A stretch of 24,645 nt of DNA from a virus: the IMG/VR virus record IMGVR_UViG_3300030380_003390, positions 1 to 24,645 of that record. One strand, written 5' to 3'. A program made the position numbers and the translations under genes. The notes below the pieces were generated by a model. That model was given only the letters and a program-made list of their open reading frames with translations, was not told the DNA's origin and made no database searches. This document shows, in pieces, positions 21,716 to 24,645 of this stretch (positions within the stretch are counted from its first letter, which is position 1; every line of letters begins with the position of its first letter).

Positions 21716-22762
21716 ATGGGTGCAATATCAGGTGCAAATCCGATAGTCGCTAGTGATATCAATAACTTCACTGGTGAATTATTTAAAATAACACCACATA
21801 GAACTCCTCTCCTTGCAGCAGCAGGTGGTTTGAACGGCGGAAATGCTATTAATAGCACATTCTTCCAGTTTCAAACACAAGACAATGCAGTTGTTACTTC
21901 CGTTACTCCTGATGACGAAGGTGGTTCACCTAACTATTCAGGTAGAAACAGAAGCGCACAACAGGGCGTTCTTCAGATTTTCCACGAAGCAGCACAAGTA
22001 TCTTATACAGCACAAGCTGCGTCTGGTGAAATCGTACCTTTCCAATTATCTGGAAACTACAAGAACTCCGATCCTGCATTATCTTTAGAGGGTAATAACG
22101 CAATCTCTGATGAGTTAGCTTATCAGATGGAATTAGTACTGGAAACAGTAGCTAAGAAGGTTGAGTTCCAAGCATTTAATGGAACATACAACGACGGAAC
22201 ATCAGGTGATCGTCAAATGAGAGGTCTTAAAGCACATCAAGATCTATCAGGCGGTAACTCTGTAAATAACGACGACGGTGCAGGTTCTCCTGCCGCACAA
22301 AAAATCAACTGGGACATCATTGCTTCTGCAATGAAAACTCTTTATGACGCAGGTGCGCCAATGAGACAACCAGTTCTTTTCGTTAGCCCAACAATGTTGT
22401 TGGATCTAAACAAAGAATTAGTTAAAGCAACAGTCGGATCTGTTAATTACGGAATCCTACCAAGAGACAGAAATGTCGGAGGTGTTGACATTGATACAAT
22501 CGTTACACCATTCGGTTCATTAGGTCTCGCATTATCTGACTACTTGCCTGCAGGAACCATTGCCGGTTCTAAGCAAGCATTTATCGTTGACCTTAGCTTT
22601 GTCAAACCAGTATTCCTTAACATTCCAGGTTTCGGAACTATGTTTGTTAGAGACTTAGATCAAAACGATCAAGCAAGAATTGCAAAAGCAGTATATATGG
22701 AAATGGCGTTCGATTTCGGACCTCAACAATATCACTGTGCAATTGACAACGTAGTTGGTTAA
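21716..22762 (+). CDS. Major capsid protein
   Basis: 348 residues; the shell subunit of the head, probably with the HK97 fold. N-terminal part: NPIVASDINNFTGELF and then RTPLL followed by Gly/Asn-rich and beta-rich sequence, a layout I associate with SU10-like capsid proteins (that family link is from memory, not a search). A central helix about 135-157 (ELAYQMELVLETVAKKVEFQ) would suit a spine helix. It follows the scaffold gene, has AAGGGA at good spacing, and is followed by two hairpins. Codon use differs from its neighbours: about 12 of 18 Phe codons are TTC, against almost all TTT in the giant gene, as expected for a very highly made protein. Confidence 0.85.
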   Translation: MGAISGANPIVASDINNFTGELFKITPHRTPLLAAAGGLNGGNAINSTFFQFQTQDNAVVTSVTPDDEGGSPNYSGRNRSAQQGVLQIFHEAAQVSYTAQAASGEIVPFQLSGNYKNSDPALSLEGNNAISDELAYQMELVLETVAKKVEFQAFNGTYNDGTSGDRQMRGLKAHQDLSGGNSVNNDDGAGSPAAQKINWDIIASAMKTLYDAGAPMRQPVLFVSPTMLLDLNKELVKATVGSVNYGILPRDRNVGGVDIDTIVTPFGSLGLALSDYLPAGTIAGSKQAFIVDLSFVKPVFLNIPGFGTMFVRDLDQNDQARIAKAVYMEMAFDFGPQQYHCAIDNVVG

Positions 22763-22770
22763 TCCAACTA
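22752..22770 (+). other. Hairpin over the capsid stop codon
   Basis: TAGTTGG (22752-22758) and CCAACTA (22764-22770) make a perfect seven-pair stem; the TAA stop sits in the five-base loop. No T run follows. Probably a 3' message-stabilising element or one half of a tandem with the next hairpin. Confidence 0.5.
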
Positions 22771-22780
22771 ATTAGATTAT

Positions 22781-22815
22781 TCCAAGACCGCTATATAAAC
22801 GTAGCGGTCTTTGGA
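22781..22815 (+). terminator. Strong hairpin after the capsid gene, without T run
   Basis: TCCAAGACCGCTA (22781-22793) pairs with TAGCGGTCTTTGGA (22802-22815) through 13 pairs with one bulged base and an 8-base loop. The stem is the strongest in the window, but only TTT inside the right arm stands in for a T tract, so termination would be partial at most. It likely sets the ratio between capsid and downstream messages or blocks 3' decay. Confidence 0.55.
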
Positions 22816-22836
22816 GTATGTTAAAATAAGGACACA

Positions 22837-23178
22837 ATGTACGGAAGAACAAAAAGCGAAGTAGCTTTAATTGATATATCAGAAGACGCAAGCAACAGTA
22901 TCGCAGTTAATTGTGATAACATGTTACTTTGCGGTATAGTATTCCCGTCCGCTATGACAGGTACAGCTGTTACATTTGACTATTCAGTCGATGGAACAAA
23001 CTTTGTAGATGTTAAAGAAACAGACGGTACCGAAGTATCCTACACAGTAAGTGCAGGCGACGCAATAAGAATCGATCCTAGTGGTTGGGCTTTTGCAGGC
23101 GGAGGTTTTTTAAGAATCACATCTGGATCAACAGAAGCTGCTGACAGAAAAATTAAATTATTATTTAGAACTGCTTAA
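22837..23178 (+). CDS. Small beta-rich virion protein (113 aa)
   Basis: ATG 22837 follows AAGGA. The sequence is a run of beta strands with Gly/Thr/Ser turns: GIVFPSAMTGTAVTFDYSVDG (about 33-53, quoted here only in part by its pattern), then a DGT..V strand, a DPSGWAF segment (80-86) and a closing LLFRTA. The pattern of GIV.P...T....F..S.DGT.F followed by an RI.SG segment recurs in small phage head decoration or neck-associated proteins. It follows the capsid gene, which supports a head-surface or connector role; which one is not settled. Confidence 0.6.
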   Translation: MYGRTKSEVALIDISEDASNSIAVNCDNMLLCGIVFPSAMTGTAVTFDYSVDGTNFVDVKETDGTEVSYTVSAGDAIRIDPSGWAFAGGGFLRITSGSTEAADRKIKLLFRTA

Positions 23179-23186
23179 GGAGTACC

Positions 23187-24128
23187 ATGTCAACGTTTGG
23201 TCAACTTATAGACAGAACTTATAGAGAATACCTTAGACCTGTAGAGGAACAAGAACCTCTTACACAGGTTTCTAATACAGATAGTATTACAGGTGGCACA
23301 GGTCTTACGGCTTCTGCTACTTCTATTACATATCAAGCAGGTTTATTAACACCGGAAGAAGAAGAATTAATTGGTGCAGGTTCTGTTATAGAGATAGGTC
23401 AAGAACTTATCATGGTTGAAAACATTAACACTGTTGCCAGAACACTTACAGTAGAACGTGGTAGATTAGGTTCTACAGCTGCTGAACATGCGACTGGTAC
23501 AGATATAATTATTAAACCTAAATATCCTAGAATTAACGTAGCTAATGCTATTGGAGATCAAGTTATAGGATTATTTCCTGCACTTTATGCAGTAAAGAAA
23601 ACAACATTAACAACTTCATCTACACAATTTGTAGAAATGCCTGCAGGTACACAAAGAATATTACAAGCAAAAATAGATAACTCTACTGCGGGTTCTACTA
23701 CAACTGTATATAGTGACGTAGCACTAGAACTACTTACAGATTTCACACCATCATCAACAGAATGTGCTGTACAGTTTCCATCAGCACCTACATCAGGTAA
23801 AAGTGTATTTGTTGTATTTGCTTCTAAATTTACAAGACCAACAACAGAAGCAACAGATCTAAACACTACATCAGGTCTAGAAGATTTTCATGAACAAATT
23901 GTTATGGTTGGTGCTATAGCACAGTTACTATCAGAACTAGATGTTGATGTTACAACACAAGACTTTATAACAGAAAACTTAGAACAAAGAGGTATACCTG
24001 TAGGTTCTGGTGAAAGATTGCGTAATGCTTTATTAAGATATTACGGAGTGTTATTAGACAGAGCGAGAAGAGAACAGAGATCAAGATTCCCACAAGGTGT
24101 AGAACTTTACGGAATTAGTTTTACCTAA
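23187..24128 (+). CDS. Putative head-tail adaptor/neck protein (313 aa)
   Basis: ATG 23187 is five bases after AAGGAG. The N-terminal helix FGQLIDRTYREYL (4-16) is followed by a beta domain (about 40-110) with EIGQELIMVENI and RGRLGSTAAEHATGT, a Gly-rich strand pattern common in phage neck or tail adaptor proteins. A second helical part at about 232-310 is Arg-rich near the end. Position after the capsid and decoration genes and before a tail-type gene supports an adaptor. It shares TAATG with the next gene. Confidence 0.55.
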   Translation: MSTFGQLIDRTYREYLRPVEEQEPLTQVSNTDSITGGTGLTASATSITYQAGLLTPEEEELIGAGSVIEIGQELIMVENINTVARTLTVERGRLGSTAAEHATGTDIIIKPKYPRINVANAIGDQVIGLFPALYAVKKTTLTTSSTQFVEMPAGTQRILQAKIDNSTAGSTTTVYSDVALELLTDFTPSSTECAVQFPSAPTSGKSVFVVFASKFTRPTTEATDLNTTSGLEDFHEQIVMVGAIAQLLSELDVDVTTQDFITENLEQRGIPVGSGERLRNALLRYYGVLLDRARREQRSRFPQGVELYGISFT

Positions 24129-24645
24129 TGCCTATACCAAATACATCAAATGTCGACAGGGCATTAGCATGGGGATACCAGGCACAAATATCAGACGGTA
24201 CTACAGACTTACTACTTAGACTTGCTGTAGCACCAGGTAGAGAACTTAGTGTTACAACTGCACCATTAGCTGCGCAACAAATTAACACAGCACAAACACC
24301 AGAAGAATTTAGAGCAGAGTTTGGTCAAACTTATGCAAGATCAGATTTTACTGGCGGTGCAGGATTAGACCAGGCACATGGTAGAAATGCAGCACCTAAT
24401 GATTTTAGAAGATTTTTCGATAGCAAAGGTGTAGATGTATTTAAGAATGCAGGAGAAAAAGGTGACGCATATAGTTTATGTTTACATAAAGAAACAGAAG
24501 CTGTAGCTGCACATGCAAGTACAGAAACATTTCAAAGCATGGTAGAAGTTGACGATACAATTATTTTAGCAAGAGACGAACAGATATATAAAACAACAGA
24601 TAATTTTGCAACTGTCACAACACACAATCAACTTGTAGGTCCTAC
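24128..24645 (+). CDS. Tail/adsorption-type protein, N-terminal part (cut by window end)
   Basis: Begins on TAATG with little ribosome binding site and stays open for 172 codons to the last base, so it is 3' incomplete. Residues about 65-100 contain EFGQTYARSDFTGGAGLDQA and a RRFFDSKGVDV segment, a pattern I associate with phage tail or receptor-contact proteins that continue into a beta-propeller. The last part (IILARDEQIYKTTDNF, near 140-158) looks like the first blade of such a propeller. The function is inferred; the decisive C-terminal region lies outside the window. Confidence 0.55.
   Translation, partial: MPIPNTSNVDRALAWGYQAQISDGTTDLLLRLAVAPGRELSVTTAPLAAQQINTAQTPEEFRAEFGQTYARSDFTGGAGLDQAHGRNAAPNDFRRFFDSKGVDVFKNAGEKGDAYSLCLHKETEAVAAHASTETFQSMVEVDDTIILARDEQIYKTTDNFATVTTHNQLVGP

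Noticed and set aside
21843-22088. 81-codon + strand frame inside the capsid gene
   Set aside because: Out of frame with the capsid gene, no ribosome binding site, unconvincing product.

Overview
The window is part of a tailed double-stranded DNA phage (or prophage) genome. Every gene I can support lies on the + strand, and genes abut or overlap by a few bases, often through a shared TAATG. The order terminase large subunit, portal, very large virion proteins, lysozyme, scaffold, capsid, neck/tail is a phage morphogenesis block. The DNA is strongly AT-rich. The host cannot be read from the sequence. An uncultured aquatic bacterium is a guess, and the Thr/Ser linker in the lysozyme would fit, but not prove, an actinobacterial host. 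Short tail: also a guess, from the size of the putative ejection proteins and the lack of any tape-measure or sheath gene here.

Layout. 1-3401: about 16 tiny, mostly unrecognisable early-type genes (31-171 aa), translationally coupled, including a two-CxxC mini zinc protein, two one-helix membrane proteins and a DpnD/PcfM-like 49-residue protein; a good sigma70-type promoter sits at 2639-2666. 3402-4122: about 720 bases without a gene, clearly richer in GC, with two terminator-like hairpins at its left end, a third in the middle, a 10-base phased repeat, a perfect inverted repeat and a structured leader before the terminase. 4123-8470: terminase large subunit with a fused N-terminal zinc/HTH part, portal, and two small genes. 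8472-20871: about 12.4 kb of large virion-type proteins (1841, 566, 413 and 432 aa) interleaved with a GH24 lysozyme and a 627-aa protein that begins with a Nudix hydrolase domain. 20871-21044: a one-helix membrane protein. 21225-24645: scaffold, major capsid protein, a small beta-rich virion protein, a neck/adaptor candidate and the start of a tail/adsorption protein cut by the window end.

How it fits together: terminase and portal package DNA into a shell built from the scaffold and capsid proteins. The proteins between portal and scaffold are best explained as internal or ejection proteins delivered with the genome, with the lysozyme opening peptidoglycan. What the Nudix domain does in that set is not known.

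The strongest unexpected signal is not a gene. The pentamer GATGC/GCATC is almost absent (one GATGC at 1177, no GCATC, by eye), and all 30 Asp-Ala codon pairs from 4123 onward use GAC although GAT is otherwise the commoner Asp codon. GGCC also appears to be absent. This looks like avoidance of host restriction sites. I did not find CRISPR arrays, tRNA genes, insertion sequences, an integrase or a clear attachment site.
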